Shown here: positions 11,986 through 24,900 of the stretch, piece by piece | Layout of the letters: the number at the start of each line of letters is the position of its first letter | How positions within the stretch are numbered: the first letter of the stretch is position 1 | DNA from: Cyanoderma ruficeps | Taxonomy: Eukaryota > Chordata > Aves > Passeriformes > Timaliidae | Length of the DNA stretch: 64,000 nt | NCBI GenBank assembly: GCA_008694505.1 | Contig: VZDJ01000116.1 | Coordinates: forward strand, 21,079,027 to 21,143,026 | Direction: 5' to 3' | The notes under the pieces: model-generated | The model's database searches: none | The model's input: the letters and a program-made list of their open reading frames with translations, nothing else | Told to the model about the DNA's origin: nothing | Translations under genes and position numbers: made by a program

Positions 11986-14900
11986 GGGGATTTGAGTTTG
12001 GATCCCTCAGGGAACTTCTGATTTGCCCCTCTAAATGTGAGCTGATATTGTCTCTATCTCCTGCACAGAAATCTTTACCTTACATGAAGCATATAGATAT
12101 AGAGAGATAAAATACATTTCACTCATTTTTTAAAGTCTAAAATCTTCAACTATCATAACGTATAAAGTGCATCAGGATGCATTTGACACGTTCGTAAGTG
12201 AGCTGAATTACAGTGCTGCCTTTCACAGTAGTCTTCCTTATAGATTCAAAAGAGAGAGAATGTTCTACCTCCTTCTGTGGAGCAGGCAGGATTTCATCAC
12301 GGATTACAACTGGTACCTACAGATACTTCTTTGTGCTATTGCCAGGTTATATCTTAGGAGGAATTCAAGGCTGAATCACTGGAATTATTGACAGCCTTAT
12401 TGTTTTCTTTATGGCCACTGGACACAATTACTCCATACAACCTCTGCCAAAGATAAGGAGAGACATACCTTTTCTTTTCAGGCATCCTCTGACCTTTCCC
12501 TTCTCTTACAAGGCTATTTTGTAGGGTGATGGTATGTCTAATTAAATCAAGAGAGGAGAGGAACTCTTTTCTTTGGTAGCTAGATAGCATTTCAGACAAT
12601 CAAAGAAATCTTTTATTTATTTCATTTTAAACTGGATTGCTGTTAAAAAGAATTACTAGCCTTGAATATCTTGATTTGTGATCAGACCCTTTCCCAGCTT
12701 TGGAAACTCATAAAGCAAGACAAAATTTACTGGGGTCGTATGGTGTATGAAGAAGCTTTTGCACAGGGATTGACAGAGCTGCCTGGAATTTTATGAAAAT
12801 GCAGATACTGAGCTATCAGCATGCCTGATTAATTAACACTTGTTTATATTCTGTTTCTTTCAACCGTATTTCAACACCCTAGAACTGATTCTAATAAAAA
12901 CCCCTTGAGAGTTCTTTTTCCTTCCACACACTTAACTCATGATTGCAAAAATCATTACCACTTTTGATTATAATCTTTAATTAGCAGGAAAATATATGTG
13001 TTGAATTATTTAGTTACTGTTCATTTTCATCATGATGGTTTGACAGCTTTTGCATTAATAAATCTTTCATAGACCGGAAGACCCTGGATAGCCTTAGATG
13101 TATTTCTCTAAGGATTTCTCTTAAACACTTTTCCTTCCAAAGGCCTTAAAGCACTGTGTGCTACCCAGGATTTTTCACTCACCCAGGTGAGTTTCCTGAT
13201 CACTCGCCAGTCTCTTCTGCTCACTTGATAGTTTAATGAATTTTTAAGAGCTTTCCTGCTCAAAATGAGAGGAGGAGGTAACATCTCACCACAGCCTGTC
13301 ACGCAAGAGTGGTTGTGTGGCCTGAGGCCAAATCCATCACTTGTCTGCTGCATGGCCTTCTGAGTTGGTTCTGGGACTGCTCAATTGGATTTCCAAGGAG
13401 GAAGACTTTGATTTTAGCTTATACTTTACAGTGTTCTCAAAGGACCCTTTACCTGCCTCACAAAAGTGCCTCAGGGCTTCCATGCTTGTTCTGGCATCCC
13501 ATTTCTGTTAAATACACATTTTTGGTGGGTGAGAACATTGGTTCAGATTCTCAGAAGGGCCTCAAAATCTCTGCAAAGGCCTTTAAGGCTGTAGACAGCA
13601 GAAGTTAAGGGTGTTCTATGGTTTGATCCATTTATGTAAAGTGAAGTCTGTAACCTGCAAAGATCAAAGGGTATCTGCTTTCCTGCACAAAACCACATTA
13701 GACCCAGTGAGGGTCCCTGCCAAGTTGTAATCTAAGAAAAAAGCCTTTTAGACTGGGCCTAGACTTGTTACTTAAGACTGTCCCTGCTAGTTCAGCTCTA
13801 AGTTTGCTCCCCCAGCTAGCATGAAATACTGAGAACAGCAGCCAGTGAACTGCAGTTCTGTGCTCTCCAGTTCTCTGACAACATTTGAGTCTATCAAGAC
13901 TTCAGGCTGTTGATGGGATGCTGAGTTTAAGGTTTAGGCTGATTATTGGCTTGATGTGTTTTTCTATTCAATCTGATGAAATGTCTGTGTCTATAATTGC
14001 ACAAGCATTGCAGGCAGTTATTTCTAAGTGAATGTAATTTATTAACTTTAATGAGCAAATAAGCACCTAACCGCTATGGAAAGAGAGGCTTCCCAAATCT
14101 TTAAATAATAATAAATAAAACAGCCTCAATGGAGATCTCAGGCTGGAGTATTTGCCTCGTGTGCCATTGTGGCCATACAATAAACAATTTAAAGTTGCTT
14201 TCTGCCATCACTGTGGAGGAGAAATAATTTTGCATGGTTCATTTGCTGCAGTACTTAGTTTTCTTTGCTGCAAGTGGAAGGAGTGATTTTTATCAGAAAA
14301 ATGGCTACAGCAAGACTGTGTTGTTACACATTTAGTTTCCATCAGGAAATTCTCAATCCAAATCAAACTAGAATCAATGCAGCAGAGGAGTGCTTGCAAT
14401 GGAATGGCACAATTTGTTCAGAGCAGGGTGGTGCTGACCATCCACCTGGAAACTGGTGAATTTCAAAAGACATGAATTATGCAAAAGTATATTACTAATA
14501 AAGAACTCTGTTTATGAACTCGTTCTAAACTAACCCCAGAACTTTGACAGATACCCTGAGACCAAATCATAAAGTTTGTTAAAAAAAAAAAAATAGCAAT
14601 GAGAAATAGGGATTTCTCTCTAGAAAGTTTCCTTTGGACATTTTCTGATTAACCCTCAACCAAATATCCAAACCCCTCAAAAAAAAACCCCATAAAACAA
14701 CCTTTTAATGAAAAAACAAGTGAAAATGAAATTCAATATTGTGCTTCCAAGAGTATCCACTCAGGATTTTATCACAATTCAATAGCTTCACTTAAAATAT
14801 TTATTCAGATTGATTCTCCTGGTTGTCCCTACATTTAAATGTCCTCTGCTGAATGCAGAAGTATGAGCATTGATAGAAGAGATAACAGGTGGGTAGAGAT

Positions 14901-16434
14901 TCTTAGAGTGTTACAGTGTTAATTTAGACAGTGTTGGTCTTTCCTGTACAATTTGAGTAACATTTAATATTCCTAGAGCCAAACCACTTTTTGAGGCATC
15001 CTTGAATACAAGACGCTGCATCTCAAGGACTTATCACCAGACTTGCATCCTGACAAATTAATCTTTTCAGTTCCTTTTTCAGCTTGTCAACTCTTTATGC
15101 TGGGCTTTTCGCTAAATGAGTTGTTTATACACATCACCCTTCATTTAAGTTTAATAAGATGTTTAAACTGTGATATTATCTCTTTTTTTAAGGGACTTGC
15201 TAGTCTGGAATCTCTGTAGGGGTAGAAAGGATTAAAATGGTATTCCTGACAGCAGCAATGATTAATACAAGGCTCTTGAGAGGACACTTTTGCGTTCAGG
15301 GTGTTGTCATCATTATGTCTGCAGAGATGACAACACAGCATCAGAAATGCAGAAACTGTGAGCAGCCTGCTACCAAATTTCTAGTGTCTGTTGCACTCTG
15401 TGTGCCCACAGAGCTCTGGGAAGTGAAGGAAATATCTGGTCAGAAAAAAGATTTAATGGACAAATGCAGTACTTTGTTTTGAAAAAGTAGAAAATAAATG
15501 AGCATAATAAAGAAACACCTCCAAGCCTGAATCTGCCTCCTAATCAGCAGTTAGGTACTTTGGCTGGTGAGCAGAGCTGAAGGAAATCAGTTAACATGGC
15601 ACCAACCCTGAACAACATGGGAATCACAGGACCTTCCCTAGAGGACATAAAAGAGAGCAAAGAGGTAAGATGAGCTTTACGTGGGTTGTTTGACTCTGGG
15701 CTTCATATATTCCACGTGTAAGAGATGTGAGAGGGAGAATTAGCATTCCTGAATACACTGCTGAAGAGCATTTCCACTTCTGCTCTGAATCTGACCCTGA
15801 CTGCCTGCACACTAATCCAGACTGGCGTGTCATCACCGCCCAGCATCTCCCCAGCTTGCAGGGAAAATGAGATTCTTACAGCACCGCCTCCCTGGTTTTC
15901 TCCCCTCCTTGTCCATCACACGGCACAAAAGGGCCCAGTGGTGCTCCTTGGTGGTATTTGGTGTGAGCCCTTTGGCTGTGGTCCTCTTCTGGGCCTCCCC
16001 AAGTGAGCTCTTTGGTGCTCCAGCAGGGAAGGTGATCATGCTCCCATGCAGCTGGAGTTGGGAAGGGTGAGAGCCAAGAGGACAGAGATCCCAACCTCAC
16101 AGACAATCCCAGCTACTGGCAGCCACCTTGTCCCTGCTCTGTGCTCCTGGACAACATGGAAAGCTGCTCTCCCTTCTCCTTGAGCTGGTGCATTTGCTCC
16201 TTGCTGCTGTCCCACCTATGACATTCCTGTCATTGAAGGAGGACTCTCCCACTGCTTGTGGTATGAAACCCTTGGCTGCTGGGCACAGTAGAAGAGGAGT
16301 TGGTGAACAGGAGGGAAAAGAGTCAAGTTTAATGTCAGGCCTATGAAAAGCAGAGCAGAAAAAATGAGATAGGAGGATGGAGGCAAGGAATGATCTCCTG
16401 GCTCGTGGAGTACACTACTGACATAGGGAAACAA
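11986..16434. other. Non-coding unique sequence, AT-rich motif-dense patches
   Basis: Unique sequence with 13 consecutive A at 14581-14593. Two AT-rich stretches, 12815-13070 and 13965-14235, are dense in homeodomain-, SOX- and POU-like words and have the look of vertebrate conserved non-coding DNA. Conservation cannot be seen from one sequence. The region 15830-16350 is GC-richer, with overlapping open frames on both strands that resemble no family. Confidence 0.5.
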
Positions 16435-16600
16435 AGTAAAAATCTATTAATTAAAGAGGAAGTAACTAAAACCAAGTTAATGGAAGATTAAGTGATTGAT
16501 AATAAGTTACATGTACATAACCTATACTGCTATAATTAGATTAATTAATAAATTAGAAATAACATCTATTTATTAAACTGTATTAAAATTTTAAGTCTCT
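16435..16600. repeat. AT-rich low-complexity stretch
   Basis: About 165 bp dominated by A and T with words such as GATTAATTAATAAATTAG. No periodic unit is visible. This is compositional bias rather than a transposon. Confidence 0.55.
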
Positions 16601-19570
16601 AGTGAGTTTGCTGTCACTATTTTTTTTGCCTCATAACTGCATATCTTACTAAATTTTAGCTTAAACTAGTTACTGACCACATTTATAGAGTTAGTTCTCA
16701 TCTCCCTTTAGAGAGGAGTGTGTGTTTTGAGTGGATACAATGGCACTGTCAGCTGTACCTTGTGCCCCTGAAGTGCAAAGGTGTAAGAGGTTACCATTTG
16801 CTGTCCCTTCTCTCCCAGGGTGCTTGAATCAGCAGCCAGAGTGAAATCAGCAGCTCAGCACTGAGAAGGCTGGGCTGCCAACCTGTTATCTTTTGTCAGG
16901 GTATTGAGTACTGCCTTGTATCCCCTCAACCTGTTTCTTTTAGGGACAAACTAACCCTGGACTCTTTAAATTTGTGCATTCTATTAGTATGACATAATGC
17001 AAAGGTGTTTTCTACACTGTTATAGGCAAGTGTCAGCCTGCCAGCTCTACAACATGAGAGCTGGTTCCTTTAGGGGTGGAAATCCACAAAAGATCTAGCA
17101 GGTGGTTGTGATTGTGGCTGATATCTCAGTAGGCATTTCCTGTCCATGAATGACTGCCCTAAAACACTTTCCAGCGTTTGACCTGTCATCCTGTGAGCAG
17201 CAAGCTCTTATTTATTCAGCTGACATGTGGGGCTCTAAGCCTATCCACTGGCATTTCCAAGATATTTAATAGTGACAGTAATTATTATAATCCTTCCATT
17301 CAGTAGCAGGCTTGAAGCCTACTCTTTCCATTGACACAGTTGATCTAAGTGCAGAATAAGTCTCATGTTAACAGCTGGACTGAAAAACCACCCACAGATG
17401 TTGCTTAATAGGAGCCTGAGTAAGTCCACCCACTGCTGGTACATTTAGTCCTTCTCGAGGAGGCAGGTGTATAATCTAGGAAAATTTCCTGTTCAGCCCT
17501 TACAGATATGAATCATTAATGTTTAGTGCAAGGAAATAATGTCTTTTTTACCCATGGGGTAAAAAGACCACAAACATGGAAAAAAAGGGTGAGGACACCT
17601 GGGAGACAACTCACAAGCAGAAGGTAGCCAATTTTTCGTTACACCAAAGCTGGCTGCTGGTTTTCAGTCTGAGAAATAACACAGAAGCCTCTCCCAAAAC
17701 TCTGAGATATTTTTTCATGTCTTATGTGGAACATCCATGCTGTCTGCAGGACAGGATCAGAGGCATCAGGCTCTGAATCAGTGGAAAAAATTGGACATTT
17801 CTACTGCTGGTGGCTCTGGGAGGTGCTCTGCTCTAGATTTTCTTGAGTAAAACAGTGAACTTGGAGTTTATACATCCCTTGTGTTTCTCTCTGTATCCAC
17901 TGCCTTCCTATCACACCTCGGCAGGGGCAGCCCAGACTTTACCTGCCACCGGTGAAAGAACATGGTATCAGGGGCAGGAAGAGAGGGATGGAATTGAGAA
18001 TCATCCTTACTAGGCAGTGCTGAAGAGAAAGAGGTCCACTGGCTTGTGTTCAGAAAAGAAGAGGCTTCTAGGACAAAGCCCAAAAAAAGTCATCAATACA
18101 TAGAACCCTGTTTATTCCCATAGCCCTCTGACAGTGCTGAAAATGGCTAAGTAAATAATGGACTGGGAAAAAAAAAAAAGAGAGGCTTTCTTTTTTTCCT
18201 CTTTTGCATTTTTACTCACTGTCTTTCTGAACCATTTTCAAAACTATTTTGTAAAGGTAGAGAGACTAAAACCTCAATGAGTCAATCAATTGCCATGAGG
18301 AGAGTCCCAGAGTGACCATCCCAAACCTCATCTTTAAATGTGAACTTTGATCCAAAAGCCATTAGCTTTTTGGCAGTACTGGAACATCACCCTAATTGTG
18401 TGACCTTGGAGAACCAGGTTGTTTTGCCTGTGCAAACCAGCAGCCCTGTGCTGCTATAAACTGGCTGGGTGTGTGACTCAAGGCCTTTTCTTCTTTACTA
18501 CCGTTCTCTCTCTTGGTATTTTGTTCTTACTTCAAAAAAGAGCATTTAAGAAAAGAAACAGAAAGAAAAGGGCATTTCAGTTTTGATTAGTGTGATTTAC
18601 TAGAGAGATGACAGGCTGTGGGGCTTCTGGCTGGTCCCCACGAGGTGTGTATAATGCAACTAGTTACAGGGAAACATAAATAGACAGATCTGAACTGTAG
18701 GCACTGCCATGACCAGAAAACGTGCAGCAGCCTCCCCGGGGGAAATGGCATTTTTCCTAGAATTTACAACACCCCTGACAAGGTGGTTCTTATTTTCACC
18801 CAGAGCTCTCAGTTATGGAGCCACGAGCTTCACTTGGCATTAACCAGGAGCTGAGTAAGCCATACATTTTCATGGAGATGTTGACTTCTTAAGGAGGTAG
18901 ACAGCATTCTAATTCCTTATCTATTTTTGTTGGAGTGAATATCCTTGTCCTGAAAAAACTAAAAGCAAAAATCTCTTGTTGTATTTTTAAAGCCAGAATT
19001 AAAACCCTCCTGGGAAAAACACTTGACTTTGGGTATGAGGAATGGGTTGTTTATTTTCCTGAGTTAGGCCAACTGTTTTGGAATATTCATTCAATAACTT
19101 GCCTCTGCTCTTTGTCAAACAAGTGGGAGAATATTAACTCCAGCCCTGAGCCATTTTGGGGTCTGGCATGGGACTGCTGGGAAATAGCTAAGGAGAATCA
19201 ATGGCAACTGATTGAATGCAGGATTCCATTATAAATACTCTGTCAGGAAAAATCCCCACAAAGTAAGATTTCTTCACCAAAAGCATCACTGTGTTGGGAA
19301 AAGAATAAAAAGTTTTCATTGGCCAATTGTTTTCGAAGCAAGAATTAGACTTTATAATTTGATAAAAAAGGAAAAGATTAGCGTTTAGATAAGACTAACA
19401 ACAGTGAGCTAGTAGAAACATCAGGCAGGGCAGACCTAGGTGGATTTGACTGCTGTTGCCATCCTTGTTATACCCCTCCGTGGACTTTGCAAATAAGGCA
19501 GTTTTCATTCAGTGCCTTGAAGCCCTTAGATTGAAGATGTGCCATTCTAAAGAAGAGCAGATGGAGGTTG
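16601..19570. other. Non-coding unique sequence, nothing recognised
   Basis: Twelve consecutive A lie at 18168-18179, beside a T-rich run. Open frames up to 99 codons (18935-19234, plus) match no known family and lack flanking splice-like sequence that I could trust. No transposon or RNA gene was recognised. Confidence 0.5.
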
Positions 19571-19622
19571 AAATTAAAAAAAAAGAAAAAGAAAAAAGAA
19601 AAAACCCATTTTTTTAAAAAAA
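19571..19622. repeat. A-rich (AAAAG)n-like simple repeat
   Basis: A-rich tract with interspersed G followed by CCC and a T7-A7 junction. It could be a decayed poly-A tail, but no recognisable retroposed body lies upstream on the plus strand, so simple slippage is the simpler reading. Confidence 0.75.
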
Positions 19623-21966
19623 CCACATTGACAGATGGTTATGTACCTGAAGAAATGACCAATTTGCTATTCTGTTGTTGAAGGCCTACTCCAACAACCT
19701 GAACTTACAGGAGTAAAGTTTCCTTTTCAAAGATGCAAATTTCCCTTAATCACAAGATTTTACAATATCAAACTTTTCTCCTTTAACTAGCTTCAGCTCA
19801 AATAAAATCAAACCAATTTTATCAGCAGTACCTCAGAGAGCAGCAGATTATAGAGTCTCTTTCCATTTAATTCTTAGGCTTTTTGGGTGGGAGACGTTTT
19901 AATCTGTAGTTTCCTGACATACCTCCTAACCAGTTTGTCCCCAGCAAAACACATGAATATGTACACAGCAAATATGAAGCAAAACATTTTAGTTTAGCCC
20001 TCTTCCCTCAGCACTGTGATTTACTCCTAACTTGTAAAGTCCTTGCAAAGGTGGAATGGTTATTTTTGTCTCAAATGTTAGGCAGTACTTTATTAAACTG
20101 AGAAACCTCAATGCTGGATCCCACAGAGGCACCTGCAAGACTTTTCTAGGGTCCTACTGTACCCCAGGGAATCATGATGGAATTTCTTCCAGGGTCCCAT
20201 GGGAAGGAGCTTTTTGAGGGAACTCAGAGGAAAGCAGGAGTCTTTGCTTTCACCATAAAAACCCTCAGAGGAAAGAAGGACGTGCCATTCCTGAAGATAC
20301 GGAAGAGGAATGGGAACTTTGCTAGAATTTTGTTTAGAGACTTTTTAGGAAAAGGATGGAGGGTGAACAAGACCATCTTGCATTGTAACAGTGCACATGG
20401 GAGCAGCGTGCTCACATCACTGTGGGAAGCTGTTGTCTAGTTTGGGAAGGGGAATGTGTGTCAGGAACTTGCTGCTGACTTCACATGGAGTGAAAAAGCG
20501 CGGGAGGGGGGTTGCAGCAAGTCTTTGTGCTTGGATGGGGGAAGCCAAATGGAAGTGTTGGAGTGTGTGCGTTCCCATGCTGACAAAATCTGGGAGATGT
20601 TAGAGGGAGTGACAAGCTGTACAGTGTACCCTCTTCAAAAGGATATTTCCATTTTGGCTGAGGTGGTGTTTGGATGTGTGAGGACATAGCTATGGACACC
20701 TCAGGCCCAGAAACAGCATGAATTGTAAATTGCGTTTTCTGGGGCAACACGCCTCTGCTCAACTCTGTGTCAGGAGCAGATAAAAATCTGTCTCTTGGCT
20801 CCACACACGTGACAGCCCTCAAGGGGACTGGGAAGATAAGTAGGGGCTGTCAAAGAAGCCTTTATTCTCTAGTCCTTTGCCTTTTTGCCCTGTGAGCATT
20901 TTTTACTGCATTCCCTCAATTACCTCAGAAGCTTTCAACTCTCGAAAACAATTTAGTCATTTTTCTAACTTCAAGAAATTTGGGCTTGATTGCCTTATTT
21001 TATGGCTTCCTTGTAGGTTCCTAAATGCTCTCCCTGCAAAAAACAGTGAAGTTAGTTTTTGAGCCTGTAAAGAAGTGTTGCAGAGTATTTTTATATAAGC
21101 CAGATTAATGGTTTTAGAAGACGATACATTTATCATAAGACAGCGTTTTGGCAGCAAAGTGAGCTCCAGTGAGCAGTTGTTTTCAATCTTGTCACGCGTT
21201 TTCGAAGAGCTAACCTGAATTTCCTCTTGAATTTGGAGTTTTAAAAAATCATGACTCAATCCCATACTAAAAAAGAAAGACAAAAAGCAAAACCACCCAG
21301 CATCTTAGAAGTATGTATTTTGATAGAGAAAAAAAGATGTTTAGAATTCCTTCTCTGTATTTGTTTGTCCTCCTAAATTGCAATTTTTCTTGGAGCTAAA
21401 CTAATCACACAGAGAGAATTATGCATTACAAATGAACACGCTGAAATTTAAGTCAAACAAACTGCAAAAGTTAGAAGAAAAATCTTAATGTAGTATTTTG
21501 GGGGGGGGTCACATGGAGTTTCTATTTTAAATAGTTCATATTTGATGTCAGCACTTGATAAGAATTACAGCTGGAATCAGAAACAGCACTTCATCCTGTG
21601 TAAGCTACAAGCAGAGAAATTGTTCCAATGAGAAAAAATATCCAACACCAAATAGCTGTAAATTTTTTATCACTGTCATTCTATTCCAGAACAGAAGTCT
21701 AATAAACCACCCAGGGTGATTGCCTGCAATATGTCCCTTAGGAGCTCATAGGGAAGGCAATGTCCCACCTCACACTAAAGCAGGAGCAGAACAGGAATTC
21801 TTTCCCTTAATGACTATAGTTCTGTGAATTGGAGTGTGTGAACTCAGCGGGACCTTGAATGACAGACTTTCCTAAAAATGACTTTTTGGTATTGTCTGAA
21901 CTCTTTGAATTCAGACAATTCAGTATTGCTCTCTTTGGTGCATTCCTTTTTTGGGTTTTTTGTGGG
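19623..21966. other. Non-coding unique sequence, nothing recognised
   Basis: Nine consecutive G lie at 21500-21508. Between 20390 and 20822 a GC-richer patch has open frames in several phases on both strands (113 codons at most, minus). None resembles a family, and this overlap pattern is what stop-poor non-coding DNA gives. Confidence 0.5.
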
Positions 21967-21990
21967 GTTTGTTTGTTTGTTTGTTTGTTT
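21967..21990. repeat. (GTTT)6 microsatellite
   Basis: Six perfect GTTT units, equivalent to AAAC on the other strand. It could be a slipped poly-A tail remnant of a minus-strand retroposon, but nothing recognisable lies next to it. Confidence 0.9.
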
Positions 21991-24900
21991 CTAGATGAAG
22001 TCCATTATGCTTCTCTTCACAGTACTCAGTGGAACATATTTGAAATTTAAGAGTGGTAAAACCTGAGTGCAGAAAAACTAAGTTTGGAGCAGAAAACAGT
22101 GGTGTTCTTGTGGAGGACAATTAAAACCAAAGACATGGGGGTATGGTTCTTTAGGAAAAAGAAGTGTATAAAAGAGACCAGGAGGTCTATGAGAGAAAAT
22201 TTCTATTTCAGCAGCCAGCTCTGGGCTGTGCTAGAGATCACGTACACCAGAAAGGAGATGTGTTTCACACTGAGCTTTCAGGTATTTTGCTTTTCTAATG
22301 CAACATCCTGAAAGATGATCAGGCTAGAAAAGAGTAAGAGGGAGAGGAAACAGAACGAGTGTATTTACATTCTGGTTTCCCCTCCCTGTTTCCTGTTCAG
22401 GGTGTTTTGCCTGCCTGGATCCAATACCTGTGAAGTGTAGGTGCTCTTTGCTGTTCCCTGGCACCCAGCACAGACAGGCACGGCTGGGGGGGGATCTGTG
22501 GGGTTGGACCCCACTGAAGTCAGAGCCCTTCCCACAGAGAGTGTTCCTCTGGATGCTAGGGGCCTCGGGGATTAGAAACGAGAATATTATCGCTTTAAGT
22601 AAGTGGTTAGCTGTGAGGGAGGAGACACTGTAGCAGTGACCTTGGACTGTGAAAGCGCCTTCTGAGTGCCAGGACAGAGCCCAGGGCTGAGGCAGGGAGG
22701 ATGTGACAGACTCCCTAGGGATTCCGCCCTGGAGCTGAAAGGGAAAAGCTTTCTGTTTCAGCTTCCACAACAGACTTTGACAGATAGGGAGGTAAAAAAG
22801 GCTGCCCCACTTTCACATGTGAAAAGCCTGCAGTGATCTGGAAAATGTCAGGAGGCTGTTCCTGGAGAACACAAGGGACAGAGAATTCTTCTCATCCCAC
22901 TCTCTTCAAGGTGCCCAGCAGCAAGAGCTGGAGGGTTTCTGTTCTCCCCTCATTGCTGTCAATAATTCCTTCCCTTCCTCCCTACCCTGAGGTTAGAGCA
23001 GCCAGAGCAGCAGGATCAATCTTTCTCCCCAAAGCATCCAGAACTGGACCATAACCATGCAAACTGCAAAATGCTGACACATTACAGAGTACCTTGCCAA
23101 AGGGAATTTTTTTCTTTATTCGCTTTCAGCCAAACTAGATTTTTATCCTAAAATACATGTTTTCATCTCTTCTAAAGTCCCTTTAAAAGAAATTGTATGT
23201 TGGCAGGCATGTTTTAGGTGTGGAAGTAGGTGGCTGCATTTTGCTTAACAGATGTGTGTTTCCTTGTCTGTAGGTTTTGGATTTGCTGCAGGGAGTCTGA
23301 AAACTGCAGTCACATAGCAACTGTATATTAACTAAAGCTTTTGAGAGTTGCTGAGATTAAAGTTTCAACAGTGTTCGGTGTGCTGGTCAATGTACTGATC
23401 TGCACGTGTCTAGCTTTGTTTTGTACTACCTGTCAAATGAGGAACCAGGATTTTGCAATAGTTATGACTGTTGTTCAGGGAATTGCTAGAAATTAAAGGT
23501 CGTCTAGAAAAATAAAACAAAAAAAAATCCAGCCTCAAAAAGAGAAGACAGTGATGAAAACATCTAGTACTAGGAAGCTGAAAAAGCCCCAAAGCTAAAC
23601 CTTAATATTCTCCATGGAAACTAGGCACTGGGGTTACAATGTATTTGGTGACTTTACTGGATTTTACCGACTGTTCTTTGCACTGAAAACAAATGCAAAT
23701 CACTTGGGTGCAAGTAACCATCGAAAGCTCCATTCCTTTCATTCCTTTTCTTGTCATTTCTCTTTCAAACCCTTGCTTTGCAGAGCTGATTGTTAGCAGC
23801 CCTACCTGAGACTGGGGAGAATGTCGCAGGAGGAGAACTATAGATACTTTTTTCTTTAAATAAAATAATATCTCTTTCTTGGCCCTGAGTGTCTTCAGTA
23901 ATTTCATTGTGGTGTGGCAGGGTGTGGGAGTGAAATGGAACCAGTGGTCTTTGAAAAATCATCTTGAAAAGCCCATTTTTTTTTCCAGGCTGAACTGTAT
24001 TCATCTCCAGCATCCCTCAAAGTTCTGTTGGCAGTTTAGAGGAGAAAAAATGGTTAATAGAGGTGCTTGCAGTATCTACTGTGGAGGGTTGGCATTCAAT
24101 TAAAAGGGGTAAACCAACCTATTTTCATTTAATACCAGACACACAGAAGCAGCACAGCTGTGTGTTTTTTTACTAGGGCTTTGCCAGATTTGGTAACTCC
24201 CAGCCATAATAATCCTAATAATGAAGTTTGCTGCTGAGTCAGGCCCATGTCCCAGTGAGACAGTCAGTGAAGAAGTGTAGAGCAGATGCTGCACTGCTCC
24301 GGGGTGTGTCTGTCAGTGGCCAGCAGAGAGAATCAGGGCAGATGCTCTTCTCTGCCCTGAGCAGTGCTGGGGAAGAGGGAAAGACTCTCAAACCAGAGCT
24401 GCTCTGCCCTGGCTAAATGGCTGGAGAGCAGTGCTGCTGTCAGGGCCATGTAGCCAAGTGACTTTTTGCAGAACTCAGAGGGAGAAGAGGGGCAGGGCAG
24501 ATCTTGTCTTATTGTGGGATCAGGGCGCAAATGTTTGAAATTTCTATACACAGATTCAGAAATGTTTCTGTGACACTATTTTTAGGAATTGTTTAGGCAT
24601 CTTCGCTCAGAGAGCAGTAAAGCCAGGATAATACTGAGATGGTTAGAATGCCTCATCCTATTTCATTTATTATGCTAGGTGGAATAGTCTCTGTTAAGTT
24701 CCTGTGAGTTATTAACTCTCTTTTCCTAACTAGAAAAGAAATGTAGGGGGTTTTTTTACAACTTTCTGACAGATATTAAAACATGATAAAATGAAAATGT
24801 CTTCACGCTGGAATGCACTGGGACATTTCTCCTGAGAAAGGAATTGAGCAGTGCAAAATTAATATTGATTTTATCACTGTTGCCTCCTCTAAGGAAAAAA

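Noticed and set aside
18390..18440. MIR-like GTGTGACCTTGG word in forward orientation
   Set aside because: The short match is not followed by the expected AAGTCACTTAACC block.
19571..19622. Poly-A tail of a processed pseudogene
   Set aside because: No coding-like or retroposed sequence is recognised upstream and there is no target duplication.
22484..22512. Possible G-quadruplex
   Set aside because: Only three usable G-runs of three or more lie within loop distance; the fourth run has two G.
22324..22770. 148-codon minus-strand open frame, the longest in the window
   Set aside because: It lies in a GC-rich patch where stops are rare, overlaps a plus-strand frame, shows no domain, and has no family resemblance or splice context. 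Its length is compatible with chance in 64 kb.
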